Assembly (NCBI GenBank): GCA_000161775.1
Contig: GG704595.1
Location: forward strand, 91,558-155,557
From: Ruegeria lacuscaerulensis ITI-1157
Lineage (GTDB): Bacteria; Pseudomonadota; Alphaproteobacteria; Rhodobacterales; Rhodobacteraceae
Direction of reading: 5' to 3'
Length of the DNA: 64,000 bases
Under the pieces are notes generated by a model. That model worked only from the letters and a program-made list of their open reading frames with translations. It was not told the DNA's origin and made no database searches. Of the stretch, positions 16,066 to 25,251 are shown in pieces. The translations under genes were made by a program, and so were the position numbers. Within the stretch, counting starts at the first letter, position 1, and the number at the start of each line of letters is the position of its first letter.

Positions 16066-17960
16066 CAGGCGGCCTCGGTTCGGATCAGCGCGGACAATTG
16101 CGCGCGGGTGAAGGGTTTGCGCAGCACCGGCGCCAGGGCAAGGGCCTGACGGTGCAGCGGATCGTCATAGGGCAACGAGGTCATCAGGATCGTCGGGATC
16201 GGGGCGTTCAGCCGTTGGATCAGGTCGATGCCGGTCCCCGCCCCCTCGAGCCGGATATCGGACAGGATCAGCGAAATGTCGTCCAGGCTGGCGGTCAGGG
16301 CCAGCGCCTCGTCCGCCGAGGTCGCCTCGATCACCGACAGCCCCAGATCGACCAGCATGTCGCGGAATTGGTGGCGCAGATCGTCGCTGTCCTCGACCAG
16401 CAGAACCAGGCCCGACTGGACCGGCGGGGCCGGCCGGTAGGGCAGCCGCAGGACAACCGACGCACCCGAGGGCGTGTTGCGCAGCTGCAGGTCTCCGCCC
16501 GCCAATTTGACCGTATCATAGACCATCGGCAGGCCCAGCCCGGACCCCTTGCTGCCCTTGGTGGTGAAGAACGGGTTCAGCGCCTTGTCCAACGCATCCG
16601 GTGAAAAGCCCGGGCCGGTGTCGGAAACGGTGATTTCCACCCAGATCCGGCCGATCGCATGGGCGCTGATGGTGATCTGTCCGCTGCTGCCGCAGGCGTC
16701 GCGGGCGTTCAGCACCAGGTTCAGCAGCGCGTCCTGCACCATGCCCGGGTCCAGCATCAGCGCCTCGTCCGGCAGATTGTTGACCACCGACAGCCCCACG
16801 CCACGCGGGAGCGAAGGCGAGGCCAGCACCCGCAGATCCTCAAGCAGGCCGCGCATGTCGGTGGCCTGCGGCTGTGGAGTTCGGTTGCCGGTCATGTCGG
16901 CGATGCGGTTCAGAAGTTGCCCGCCGCGCCGAGCGGTCTGCTGGGTTGCGGCCACAAGCTCGGCGGCGTCTTCGGGCAGGTTCATCTTTTCCAGCTTGGC
17001 CTGCATCCCCAGGATGATGGTCAGCAGGTTCGAGAAATCATGCGCCAGCCCGCTGGTCATCTGCGCGGCCATCGCCCGGCGTCGGGTCTGCTGCAGGGCC
17101 ACGCGGGCCTGCGTTTCTTCGGTGATGTCCACCGACATGATATAGACGCCGCCCGTGCCGTCGGGCGTGAACGAGACACGGATGCGGCGCGAATCCTGAT
17201 CCTCGGTGAATTCGAACACCGAGGCCTGACCGTCATAGGCCTGTTGCAGATGCGGCCGGACCCGCTCGTAGGCATGCGCGCCGAGCGCCTGCGAAATGTG
17301 CAGCCCCAGGATGTCCGACGGCCGCCCCGGCAGGACCGAACTGAGCCGCCGGTTGGAATAGTCGTACCGCCCTTCGGCATCCAGATGCGCGATATGGGCC
17401 GGCATCATCTCGGTGGTCATGCGGGTGCGCGCCTCGATCTCGGTCAGCTGGCGCTTGGCCTCCTCCAGCGCGCTGATCGTGGCGGCCAGTTGGCGGTTGG
17501 TGGCCGAAAGCTCTTCGGCATGGCTCAGCAACTGGTCCGACAGTTCCTCGGACCGGCTGCGCAACAGCTCTTCGACCCGTTTGGTGCTGGTGATATCGGT
17601 ATACACGGCAACCCAGCCACCGGTGGGCAGAGGTGCACCCTCGATCGCGATCACCTGCCCGTTGGGGCGCACACGTTCCATGTAATGCGGCTCGAACGCC
17701 AAGGCCTGTTCGACCCGGACGCTGACCAGATCCTCGACCGATTGGTCGTGACCATATTCGCCCCGGCTGGCCAGAAAACGGATCGTGTCGCTGAACAGCG
17801 CGCCCGGCTGCACCAGGGCTTCGGGCAGGTCGAACATTTCCTGAAAGCGCTTGTTGCTGACCACAAGGCGGAGCTTGTCGTCATAGATCGACAGGGCCTG
17901 GCCGATCAGGTTCAGCCCTGCGGTGGTCATCTCTTTGATGCGCTGTTCGGAAATGTCCAA
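16065..17960 (-). CDS. Soluble PAS-containing hybrid histidine kinase
   Basis: A 631-aa kinase with no signal peptide or membrane helix, so it probably senses a cytoplasmic cue. Domain order: PAS (about 10-125, QALSIYDDKLRLVVSNKRF), coiled coil (about 130-175), second PAS-like region (about 180-290), dimerisation/phosphoacceptor segment with GLAHDFSNLL, ATPase domain with NLVLNARDA and DTGPGFSP, and a C-terminal receiver (LVLLVEDSDDL, SLILSDIRL). The start is a TTG at 17960, but CCAAGGGAGG lies 6 nt upstream, an excellent ribosome binding site. It is coupled to the response regulator downstream. The signal is unknown. Confidence 0.93.
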   Translation of the reverse strand: MDISEQRIKEMTTAGLNLIGQALSIYDDKLRLVVSNKRFQEMFDLPEALVQPGALFSDTIRFLASRGEYGHDQSVEDLVSVRVEQALAFEPHYMERVRPNGQVIAIEGAPLPTGGWVAVYTDITSTKRVEELLRSRSEELSDQLLSHAEELSATNRQLAATISALEEAKRQLTEIEARTRMTTEMMPAHIAHLDAEGRYDYSNRRLSSVLPGRPSDILGLHISQALGAHAYERVRPHLQQAYDGQASVFEFTEDQDSRRIRVSFTPDGTGGVYIMSVDITEETQARVALQQTRRRAMAAQMTSGLAHDFSNLLTIILGMQAKLEKMNLPEDAAELVAATQQTARRGGQLLNRIADMTGNRTPQPQATDMRGLLEDLRVLASPSLPRGVGLSVVNNLPDEALMLDPGMVQDALLNLVLNARDACGSSGQITISAHAIGRIWVEITVSDTGPGFSPDALDKALNPFFTTKGSKGSGLGLPMVYDTVKLAGGDLQLRNTPSGASVVLRLPYRPAPPVQSGLVLLVEDSDDLRHQFRDMLVDLGLSVIEATSADEALALTASLDDISLILSDIRLEGAGTGIDLIQRLNAPIPTILMTSLPYDDPLHRQALALAPVLRKPFTRAQLSALIRTEAA

Positions 17961-18036
17961 GCCGATCCTCCCTTGGGCACAGGCCTATCACCAGTTGTCG
18001 GACAGGTGTAGGGGGCCGGATGCGACCGGTTGGCCC

Positions 18037-18795
18037 CTAGCCGGGTTTGCGGGCGATGATCCAGACGGGGTGATAGGTCAGGCGCACGCCTTCGGGGCCG
18101 GAAAACGCGGCGCGGTAACGCGTGCTGAAATCGGTCAGGTCGGCGCGGGTCCAGACCTGCGCCGCGCGGCCGTTCACCCCGGTCTCACGCAGGTGGCGCA
18201 ACACGTCCAACGGCGAGTCGAACCACAGTGGTTGCCGGTCTTGCCACAGGTCGAGGATTTCAACCTCGGGGCCGATGCCTGCAGCCAGATCCTCGGGGGC
18301 GCACAAGCCGGGCGCGCGGGCGGCCGACCCCAGCGCGGATAGCTCGGCGTACTGGTCAGGGCCGAATCCCGAAATGGCCACCCAGCCACCGGGTGCGACC
18401 TGATGCAGGGCGCGCCGGACCACGGTGGCCGGATCGTCCAGCCATTGGACCGTCGAGGCCGAGGCGATCAGGTCAGGCCGCGCGGGCCATGTCACATTGC
18501 GGATATCGCCGGGCAGGAAATCCGCGCCCCATCGCCGCGCAGTGTCCCGGGCCTCGACCATCAGGTCGTTGAGCGTGGACTGGCCGAACGAAAACTGCTG
18601 GTGCAGCGCCTCGGTCAGATGGCCGGTGCCGCAGCCGATTTCGAACAGGGTGCCAAAATGGCGGGGTGCCCCGAGATCGACCAGCCGCTGCGTCAATGCG
18701 CGGGCGATCCGGGCCTGCGGGCCAGCGGCGCAGTGATAGCTGCCGAAGCTGCGGCTGAAACTGCGCCGGATGCGGTCCGTGGGCATGGCGTTCAT
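18037..18795 (-). CDS. bioC: Malonyl-ACP O-methyltransferase BioC
   Basis: A 252-aa SAM-dependent methyltransferase. The SAM site is visible as LFEIGCGTGHLTEAL, followed by LPGDIRNVTWP and ASASTVQWLDDP, the latter a BioC-type block. BioC methylates malonyl-ACP so that fatty-acid synthesis can build pimeloyl-ACP methyl ester. It is last in the biotin operon and its ATG overlaps the bioG stop (ATGA). The in-frame extension upstream of 18795 lies inside bioG and is not used. Confidence 0.92.
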   Translation of the reverse strand: MNAMPTDRIRRSFSRSFGSYHCAAGPQARIARALTQRLVDLGAPRHFGTLFEIGCGTGHLTEALHQQFSFGQSTLNDLMVEARDTARRWGADFLPGDIRNVTWPARPDLIASASTVQWLDDPATVVRRALHQVAPGGWVAISGFGPDQYAELSALGSAARAPGLCAPEDLAAGIGPEVEILDLWQDRQPLWFDSPLDVLRHLRETGVNGRAAQVWTRADLTDFSTRYRAAFSGPEGVRLTYHPVWIIARKPG

Positions 18796-19409
18796 GCGAA
18801 CCACTCCACCCAGGTCTGCCCCGCCGCGAAAGGCTGGTGCGGGCCGGGGATGCGGCGCACGGCGTCCGACGGGCCCCAGGCCATTTCCTGCGCGGCCGTC
18901 GGCACGATGCGGTCCGAGGCGGAAATCCAGACCCGGTCGAACCCGGGATCGGGCGCAGGTCCGCGCGCCGCGATGGCCCTCAGTTCCTCGGCCGCGGCGG
19001 CAAAATCGATCCCGGGCGCAGGGCCATCCAGCCCGGCGCGGCGGCAGAACCGGGCAAAGCTGGCCGCGCTCAGGCCATCGGCCGTGGCCGCTACCGTCTC
19101 GGGTGCGATGCCCCGGTCTGCATCCGCCGGAAACAGCGTGCCGTTGACCGCAACCTTGCGGGCGCAGGTCAGCCCGTGACCCGCCAGCCAATGCGCCGCC
19201 GACGCGACCCCGAAGGAATAGGCCAGCACGCGGACCGTGTCATAATCGCCGGTTTCGGGAAGCGCGTCATCGAGGCTGCGATAGTCATCCACCACCAGAA
19301 CTTCCGCCGCTCCGGTCAGGCGCGCAAACGGCGCAGGCCCCAGCGCCCACCCGCCGAAGACCAGCGTCAACTGCGCTCCGCCGCCACGGTTCAGCCAGTG
19401 CCGCCTCAT
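18792..19409 (-). CDS. bioG: Pimeloyl-ACP methyl ester esterase BioG
   Basis: A 205-aa protein of the BioG (DUF452) group, an alpha/beta-hydrolase that releases methanol from pimeloyl-ACP methyl ester, replacing BioH. Visible elements are the N-terminal LVFGGWALGPAPF, the nucleophile-elbow-like LAYSFGVASA, and a C-terminal PHQPFA with the likely catalytic His. ATG 19409 overlaps the end of bioA. Pairing with bioC supports the assignment. Confidence 0.88.
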   Translation of the reverse strand: MRRHWLNRGGGAQLTLVFGGWALGPAPFARLTGAAEVLVVDDYRSLDDALPETGDYDTVRVLAYSFGVASAAHWLAGHGLTCARKVAVNGTLFPADADRGIAPETVAATADGLSAASFARFCRRAGLDGPAPGIDFAAAAEELRAIAARGPAPDPGFDRVWISASDRIVPTAAQEMAWGPSDAVRRIPGPHQPFAAGQTWVEWFA

Positions 19410-20692
19410 GCGTCGCCTCGCGCCAGTTCGACCATGGCCGCCGTTACCCGGCTGAGCTCGTCGCCCGAGATCACATAGGGCGGCATACAGTAGATATTGC
19501 GCGCGAAGGGACGCAGCCAGACCCCGGTTTCCGGCGCCCGCCGATGCGCGATGCGTGGATCGACCGTGTGCTCCATCTCGATCACGCCGATGGCGCCCAG
19601 CACCCGCACATCGGCCACGCCGGGCAGGCCGCGCGCCGGTTCCAGCTCGGCCTTCATCTGTGTCTCGATGGCCCGCACGCGGGCCTGCCATCCGCCATCC
19701 TCAAGCAGCCCCAGGCTGGCGATTCCGGCGGCGCAGGCCAGCGGATTGGCCATGTAGGTGGGGCCGTGCATGAATACGCCAGCCTCGCTGTTGCCGATGC
19801 CATAAGCCACCTGTTCAGTGGTAACCGTCGCAGCGAAAGAGATATGTCCCCCCGTCAGCGCCTTGCCCAGGCAGATGATGTCCGGCGTTACCCCCGCATG
19901 GGTGGTGGCAAACAACTCTCCGGTGCGGCCGAACCCCGTGGCGATTTCATCGAAGATCACCAGAACGTCGTGGGCCTGACACAGGGCCTTGGCCCGGCGC
20001 AGCCATTCGGGGTGATAGAAATACATGCCGCCCGCGCCCTGCACGACCGGTTCAAGCACCAGCGCGGCCAGCCTGTGCGCCTTGTCGGCCAGCAACTGTT
20101 CCAGGGCGTCGAGTCCGTTCTGCGCCGGGTCCTCGGGCCAATCGTCGCCCAGGCGGACGGACGGGCGCGGCAGGAAGTGCTGGATCGACAGCGCGCCTCG
20201 GAACAACCCATGCATGCCGTTGACGGGGTCGCAGACGCTCATCGCCTTCCACGTGTCGCCGTGATAGCCACCGCGGATCGTGGCAAACTCGACCTTGTCG
20301 GTGCGGCCATGGGCCATCTGGAACTGCACCGCCATCTTCATCGCCACCTCGATCGAGACCGAGCCGCTGTCGCAATAGAATATCCGGTCCAGCCCTTCAG
20401 GCAGCAGGGCCACCAACTTGCGGCCCAGATCAATGGCGGGCCGGTGGGTCAGACCGCCGAACATCACATGGGGCATCCGGTCCAGCTGCTGCTGCATGGC
20501 GGCAGTGATCGCCGGGTGACGGTGCCCGTGGATGGCGCACCACCACGAGGACATGGCGTCGATCATCTTCGCCCCATCCTCGCGGTACAGATACACGCCC
20601 TCGGCCCGGTCGATCAGATGCATCGGGCCCGGATCGGCCACGTTCGTGTAAGGGTGCCACAGATGGCGGGCGTCAAATTCCAGCGGGGTCAC
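19406..20692 (-). CDS. bioA: Adenosylmethionine-8-amino-7-oxononanoate aminotransferase BioA
   Basis: A 428-aa class III PLP aminotransferase that converts KAPA to DAPA using S-adenosylmethionine as amino donor. Motifs: LWHPYTN near the N-terminus (typical of BioA), [22 protein letters not shown] and the PLP lysine in CLGKALTGG (Lys277). The start is GTG at 20692, overlapping the bioD stop as GTGA. Length is normal for the family. Confidence 0.96.
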   Translation of the reverse strand: MTPLEFDARHLWHPYTNVADPGPMHLIDRAEGVYLYREDGAKMIDAMSSWWCAIHGHRHPAITAAMQQQLDRMPHVMFGGLTHRPAIDLGRKLVALLPEGLDRIFYCDSGSVSIEVAMKMAVQFQMAHGRTDKVEFATIRGGYHGDTWKAMSVCDPVNGMHGLFRGALSIQHFLPRPSVRLGDDWPEDPAQNGLDALEQLLADKAHRLAALVLEPVVQGAGGMYFYHPEWLRRAKALCQAHDVLVIFDEIATGFGRTGELFATTHAGVTPDIICLGKALTGGHISFAATVTTEQVAYGIGNSEAGVFMHGPTYMANPLACAAGIASLGLLEDGGWQARVRAIETQMKAELEPARGLPGVADVRVLGAIGVIEMEHTVDPRIAHRRAPETGVWLRPFARNIYCMPPYVISGDELSRVTAAMVELARGDA

Positions 20693-21309
20693 AGGGCACC
20701 TCGGATCGTGTCCATGTCGATCGCTTCGAAGGCGTGACGCAGGGTGTCGGGTGTCAGCCTCTCGATCCGGCCGAGGCGGCCCAGGTGGGGTACCTGCGAC
20801 ATCTGGATGATGGTCTGTTCGACCTCGGGCTCGGGGTCGCCGATGAAAGCCACACCGACCACCGGGCAGCCGGCGCCACGCAGCGCCATCAGCGACAGGG
20901 TCGTGTGGTTGATCGTGCCCAGGGCCGTTCGGGCCACCAGAATTACGGGTGCCTGCCAGCGGGCGAACAGGTCAAGGTAATAGGCCTGCCGGGTCAGAGG
21001 CACCATGACGCCCCCCGCCCCTTCGACCACCAGCGGGCCATCGGTCTGCGGCAGGGTCAGCCGGTCGAGGTCGATCTCGACCCCCTCGGCCTCGGCCGAC
21101 AGGTGCGGCGAGGCGGGCAGGTTCAGCAGATAGGCCTCGGGGAGGACCGGACGACCGGACAGGCGCGCCACGATCTGGCTGTCGGTCTCCTCCTCAAGCC
21201 CCGATTGCACGGGCTTCCAGTACTGCGCGCCCAAGGCGGCGGTCAGCCCGGCGGAAAACACGGTCTTGCCGACGCCGGTGTCGGTTCCGGTCACGATCAC
21301 TGTGGTCAT
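20689..21309 (-). CDS. bioD: Dethiobiotin synthetase BioD
   Basis: A 206-aa ATP-dependent carboxylase that closes the ureido ring of DAPA to give dethiobiotin. The P-loop [11 protein letters not shown] lies at residues 5-15, with YWKPVQSG and the [12 protein letters not shown] block also typical of BioD. Its ATG overlaps the bioF stop (ATGA) and its end overlaps bioA. Confidence 0.95.
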   Translation of the reverse strand: MTTVIVTGTDTGVGKTVFSAGLTAALGAQYWKPVQSGLEEETDSQIVARLSGRPVLPEAYLLNLPASPHLSAEAEGVEIDLDRLTLPQTDGPLVVEGAGGVMVPLTRQAYYLDLFARWQAPVILVARTALGTINHTTLSLMALRGAGCPVVGVAFIGDPEPEVEQTIIQMSQVPHLGRLGRIERLTPDTLRHAFEAIDMDTIRGAL

Positions 21310-22436
21310 GCGGGTCCTGCCTGTTGTTCGGCGATGGCCTGATACACCGCCGTGATGTCCTGCGCGCCCACGTTGCCGGTGATGGACACCCGCAGCCGCG
21401 AACTGCCACGCGGCACGGTGGGCGGGCGGATGCCGCGCACGTCAAAGCCTCTCTGTTGCAGTCGCACGGCGCGATCCATCGTGGCCGCATCCTCGCCCAC
21501 GATGACGGGCATGATCTGGCTGTGAAATCCGGTCAGACCGCACAGGCGCGCGGCCTCGGCATGGGCATGGGCCATCCGGTCGCGCGCGGCCAATGTCAGG
21601 CCCGGGTCCTGCCCCACGGCCCGCAGCGCGCCCCGCACGATGGCGGCGTCCAACGGCGATGGGGCGGTGGCGAAGATGAACGGCCGTGCCCGGTTGATCA
21701 GGGTGTCGATCATTTCACGCGGTCCGCAAATCAGCCCGCCGCTGGCGCCCAGCCCCTTGCCGCAGGTGTGCAGGGTCAGCACCTCGGCGTCCAACCCATG
21801 GGCCAGTCCCTGCCCGTTCGGGCCGAAGACGCCCGTGGCATGGGCCTCGTCCACCACCAGCACCGCCTGCTCGGTTCGGGCCAGTTCGGCCAGGGCGGTC
21901 AACGGGGCCAGATCGCCCTCCATCGAATAGACGCTTTCGACCGCGATCCAGACTTGGCCCGTGCCGCCTTGCGCGCGCCAGTCAGCCAGCACCGCGCGGG
22001 CCGCCGAAATGTCGTTATGCGCAAAGCCACGGGTCTCGGCCCTGCCCAGGCGCATCCCTTCATGCGCGCTGGCATGGACCAGTTCGTCATGAAGGATCAG
22101 ATCCCCAGACGCGGGCAAGGTCGAAAAAATGGCTTGATTGGCCTGAAACCCGCCACCCATGTACAGCGCCGCCTCGGCGCCGAAGAAGGCGGCGGCCTCG
22201 GCTTCCAGCGCCTCGTGCTCGGGGTGGTTGCCGCGCAGCAGGCGCGACCCGCCCGAGCCCAGCGGAACGCCCCGGTCCAGCGCGTCCTGCGCCGCGCGTT
22301 TCAGAACGTCGGACCCGGCCAGGCCCAAATAGTCGTTGGACGCGAAATCCAGCCCCGTGCGGGGCGCAAGCCTGCGCAGCCGATGGCGCGTTTCCAGCAC
22401 CTTCAGCGCATTGCCCAGCCTTGCGGTCGCTGTCAT
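21306..22436 (-). CDS. bioF: 8-amino-7-oxononanoate synthase BioF
   Basis: A 376-aa PLP enzyme of the alpha-oxoamine synthase family that condenses pimeloyl-ACP with alanine to KAPA. Visible are [34 protein letters not shown] and the PLP lysine in [13 protein letters not shown]-like [13 protein letters not shown] (Lys227). ATG 22436 overlaps the bioB stop; the frame extending upstream lies inside bioB. Confidence 0.95.
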   Translation of the reverse strand: MTATARLGNALKVLETRHRLRRLAPRTGLDFASNDYLGLAGSDVLKRAAQDALDRGVPLGSGGSRLLRGNHPEHEALEAEAAAFFGAEAALYMGGGFQANQAIFSTLPASGDLILHDELVHASAHEGMRLGRAETRGFAHNDISAARAVLADWRAQGGTGQVWIAVESVYSMEGDLAPLTALAELARTEQAVLVVDEAHATGVFGPNGQGLAHGLDAEVLTLHTCGKGLGASGGLICGPREMIDTLINRARPFIFATAPSPLDAAIVRGALRAVGQDPGLTLAARDRMAHAHAEAARLCGLTGFHSQIMPVIVGEDAATMDRAVRLQQRGFDVRGIRPPTVPRGSSRLRVSITGNVGAQDITAVYQAIAEQQAGPA

Positions 22437-23413
22437 TCGGCCGCGTCCACGCGGGCCTCGGACTCCGCCTCCATCGGCTGGATGCCCAGCTTGGCGAACA
22501 GGATCGCGTCCTTGCTTTCCTCGGGGTTTTCGGCGGTCAGCAGCGTGTCGCCGGCAAAGATCGAGTTGGCACCGGCAAAGAAACACATGGCCTGCATCTC
22601 GTCGCTCATGTCGCTGCGGCCAGCGGACAGGCGAACGTGGGATTTCGGCATCATGATCCGAGCCAGCGCGATGATGCGCACGAAATCGATCGGGTCGACC
22701 GGCTTGGCGTCGGCCAACGGGGTATCAGCCTGCGGCATCAGCATGTTGATCGGAACCGAGTCCGGCGGCTCGGGCAGGTTGGCCAGCGTCACCAGCATGT
22801 CGATCCGGTCCTCGCCATTTTCGCCCATGCCCAGAATCCCGCCCGAGCAGACCTTCATCCCCGCCTCGCGCACGCGGTTCAACGTGTCGATCCGGTCGGC
22901 GAAGGTACGTGTGGTGATGACCTCGGGGTAGTAGCGCTCGGACGTGTCGATGTTGTGGTTGTAGTAATCCAGCCCGGCATCACGCAGCTGCACCACCTGG
23001 GTGTCGTCCAGCATGCCCAGGGTCATGCAGGTTTCCATGCCCATTTCCTTGACACCCTGAATCATCGCCACCAGCGCATCCATGTCGCGCGCCTTGGGCT
23101 CGCGCCAGGCGGCGCCCATGCAGAACCGGGTCGAGCCGGACTCGCGCGCCTTGCGGGCCTCGGCCAGAACGCGCTCGACCTCGATCAGTTTCGAGGCGCT
23201 CAGCTTGGAGCCGTTGCGCGCGGATTGCGAGCAATAGGCGCAATCCTCGGCACAGCCGCCGGTCTTGATCGACAGAAGCCGCGACATCTGCACCTTGTTG
23301 GGGTCAAAATTCTCGCGATGTACGGTCTGCGCCCGATACAGAAGATCCATCAGCGGCAGGTCATAGATGGCCTGAGCGGTTTTGCGGGTCCAGGTGTTCG
23401 ATGTAGCCGACAT
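22433..23413 (-). CDS. bioB: Biotin synthase BioB
   Basis: A 326-aa radical-SAM enzyme that inserts sulfur into dethiobiotin. The 4Fe-4S motif CAEDCAYC (Cys54, Cys58, Cys61) is intact, and the [17 protein letters not shown] and VRLSAGR blocks are typical of BioB; VRLSAGR contains the arginine that binds the auxiliary cluster. It is the first gene of bioB-F-D-A-G-C. I chose ATG 23413 (MSATSNTW) rather than upstream in-frame starts, because a BioR-like box sits immediately before it. The ribosome binding site is weak. Confidence 0.96.
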   Translation of the reverse strand: MSATSNTWTRKTAQAIYDLPLMDLLYRAQTVHRENFDPNKVQMSRLLSIKTGGCAEDCAYCSQSARNGSKLSASKLIEVERVLAEARKARESGSTRFCMGAAWREPKARDMDALVAMIQGVKEMGMETCMTLGMLDDTQVVQLRDAGLDYYNHNIDTSERYYPEVITTRTFADRIDTLNRVREAGMKVCSGGILGMGENGEDRIDMLVTLANLPEPPDSVPINMLMPQADTPLADAKPVDPIDFVRIIALARIMMPKSHVRLSAGRSDMSDEMQAMCFFAGANSIFAGDTLLTAENPEESKDAILFAKLGIQPMEAESEARVDAAE

Positions 23414-23414
23414 T

Positions 23415-23424
23415 TTATAGATAA
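23415..23424 (-). promoter_or_regulatory. BioR-like operator box 1
   Basis: TTATCTATAA on the minus strand exactly fits the alphaproteobacterial BioR consensus TTATMKATAA and ends one base before the bioB start codon. BioR is a GntR-family repressor of biotin genes; binding here would block initiation. No bioR gene is recognisable in the window. Confidence 0.8.
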
Positions 23425-23454
23425 TTTTTCCCGATGATTCAGATTTACCCGGGT

Positions 23455-23464
23455 TTATCAATAA
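23455..23464. promoter_or_regulatory. BioR-like operator box 2 (degenerate)
   Basis: TTATCAATAA differs from the BioR consensus at one central position and begins 40 bp from box 1, about four helical turns away. The spacing would put two repressors on one DNA face. It is less certain than box 1. Confidence 0.5.
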
Positions 23465-23515
23465 AGCCGGAAAACGCAACATCCGCGATGTCACAGGGGG
23501 CGGGTCCGGCGCGGG

Positions 23516-25051
23516 TCAGGAATGGCGTCGCACCGATTTCGGCCCATCCGGCGTGATCGAATGCAAAGAGAGTGTATGGTCCATGTTGCGCATCCGGTGG
23601 CGCAGCATCTGGCGCGTCAACCGCGCAAGGTCCGACGCGAATTCGGGCTTGTGCGCGACATTCTCGGCCTCGCCCTTGCCATGGTGATCGAACAGCAGGG
23701 GCGGAAGGTCGGCGGCGAATTCCACCAATGTAAACCGCGCATCCCGCAGGACGCTCAGGCACGAGTCGCTGTGCCCGGTCCCCAGCCGCCTTTGCCAGAC
23801 GGTCGGGTGTTCGGGGTCCGAAAAATCCAGCTCACTGAAAGAATGGCGGCGCCAGTCCGCCGAGGTCTGGCCCTGCAGAAGCGGCAGCAGGGACCGCCCG
23901 TCCATCGAATTCGGGATGGCCTGCCCCACCCAATCCAGAATGGTGGGCGCGATGTCGATGGATTCGGTCGGAACGTCGACGCGCAGCCCCGCATTCCCCG
24001 CGTTGTCCGGCATGCGGATCACCAACGGCGTGTGATAGGCTGCGTCATAGACAGACATCTTGCCCCAGGCATGGTGATCGCCCAGCATCTCGCCATGATC
24101 GGCGGTGATGACGATCAACGTGTCATCATATTGGCCGCTGTCCTTCAGAAACCGCAGCACCCGACCGATGTGATGGTCGACCTCGCTCGCCAACCCCAGA
24201 TAGATGGCGCGCAGGGTCTGGGTGGTCTGATCGGTCGGTGGCACCTCGGCAAATCCATGCACGCAGTCACCCGGCCCGCAGCTCTCCAGCGCCGGACCAA
24301 AGAACGGGTGAACGGCGGCTTCGGCGTTGGGCGTTTCAAGGCGCGCCGGCAGGGGCAGCGACGCCGGATCATACATGCGGTTGTACGGCGCCGGCGCGAT
24401 CAGCGGCGGGTGCGGACGGATATAGGTCAGATGCGCGAACCAGCCGGGCTTTCGATGCGACGCGATCTCGTTCAAGAACGAGTCGGTCAGGAATGCCGTG
24501 TCACTGTCTTCGGCGCGGTAAGGGGCCGGATCATTCAACCGCGGCGCGGACCCGTCCGGCGAAACCGGCGTGTAGAGGTCCCAATAGTCGTCGAACTCGT
24601 ACCCCTTGCGCAGCAGGTGCGACTGCCAGGGAAAGGATTCCTCGAGCCGCATTTCGACGACCTCGTGAAAGCCGTTCATCGGGTTTTCATAGGTCTTTAC
24701 CGCCGGGTCGTTCGGATGATGCACCCGAGGATCGGCCGAAGTGTCGGTATAGCCGAACAGCTGCGGCAGGTACCCGGCCTTGCGCATTTCGGTGGCGATG
24801 TTTGGCGTGTCATGCCGCAGCGGCGTGCCGTTGCGCACCGATCGGTGGTTCATGGCATATTGCCCGGTCAGCAGCGACGCCCGCGACGGCCCGCACGGGT
24901 TGGTGACCGAGAAATGGCGGGTGAACGTGACGCCCTCGGCCATGAAGCCGCGCAGGTTGGGCAGATCGACATGGTCAGCCAGCGCCCCGGTCAGGCAGTC
25001 GGCGCGCAACTGGTCGATGATGATGAACAGGACATTTCCCTTTTGCCGCAT
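23516..25051 (-). CDS. Sulfatase-superfamily hydrolase, phosphonate monoester hydrolase-like
   Basis: A 511-aa alkaline-phosphatase-superfamily enzyme. The formylglycine motif is NPCGPSRASLLTG (Cys53), with the N-terminal metal Asp in IIDQLRAD and C-terminal ligands in TADHGEMLGDHH. Overall length and many segments (YIRPHPPLIAPAPYNRMY, PTESIDIAPTILDW, SDSCLSVLRD, LLFDHHGKGE) closely resemble the phosphonate monoester hydrolases of Rhizobium and Burkholderia, which hydrolyse phosphonate monoesters and phosphodiesters more readily than sulfate esters. There is no signal peptide, so it is cytoplasmic. It needs a formylglycine-generating enzyme encoded elsewhere. The natural substrate is unknown. 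Confidence 0.85.
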   Translation of the reverse strand: MRQKGNVLFIIIDQLRADCLTGALADHVDLPNLRGFMAEGVTFTRHFSVTNPCGPSRASLLTGQYAMNHRSVRNGTPLRHDTPNIATEMRKAGYLPQLFGYTDTSADPRVHHPNDPAVKTYENPMNGFHEVVEMRLEESFPWQSHLLRKGYEFDDYWDLYTPVSPDGSAPRLNDPAPYRAEDSDTAFLTDSFLNEIASHRKPGWFAHLTYIRPHPPLIAPAPYNRMYDPASLPLPARLETPNAEAAVHPFFGPALESCGPGDCVHGFAEVPPTDQTTQTLRAIYLGLASEVDHHIGRVLRFLKDSGQYDDTLIVITADHGEMLGDHHAWGKMSVYDAAYHTPLVIRMPDNAGNAGLRVDVPTESIDIAPTILDWVGQAIPNSMDGRSLLPLLQGQTSADWRRHSFSELDFSDPEHPTVWQRRLGTGHSDSCLSVLRDARFTLVEFAADLPPLLFDHHGKGEAENVAHKPEFASDLARLTRQMLRHRMRNMDHTLSLHSITPDGPKSVRRHS

Positions 25052-25251
25052 TCCGAACCACCCCGTCTGGATCCCGTGTTCCGTCCGACGGCGACTGTGT
25101 CCGCGATCCTTGGTTCAAGCAAACGATTCCATCGGTCAGGCGTGATTTTCCGACGGCACGCCGGCCCCTGAAGGACACGCCCCACGCGCAGTTTCATCCC
25201 CTGTGCAAGAAAGCCGTTGCAGCAGGGCGTCGTTTCCCATCTGATACCCGC

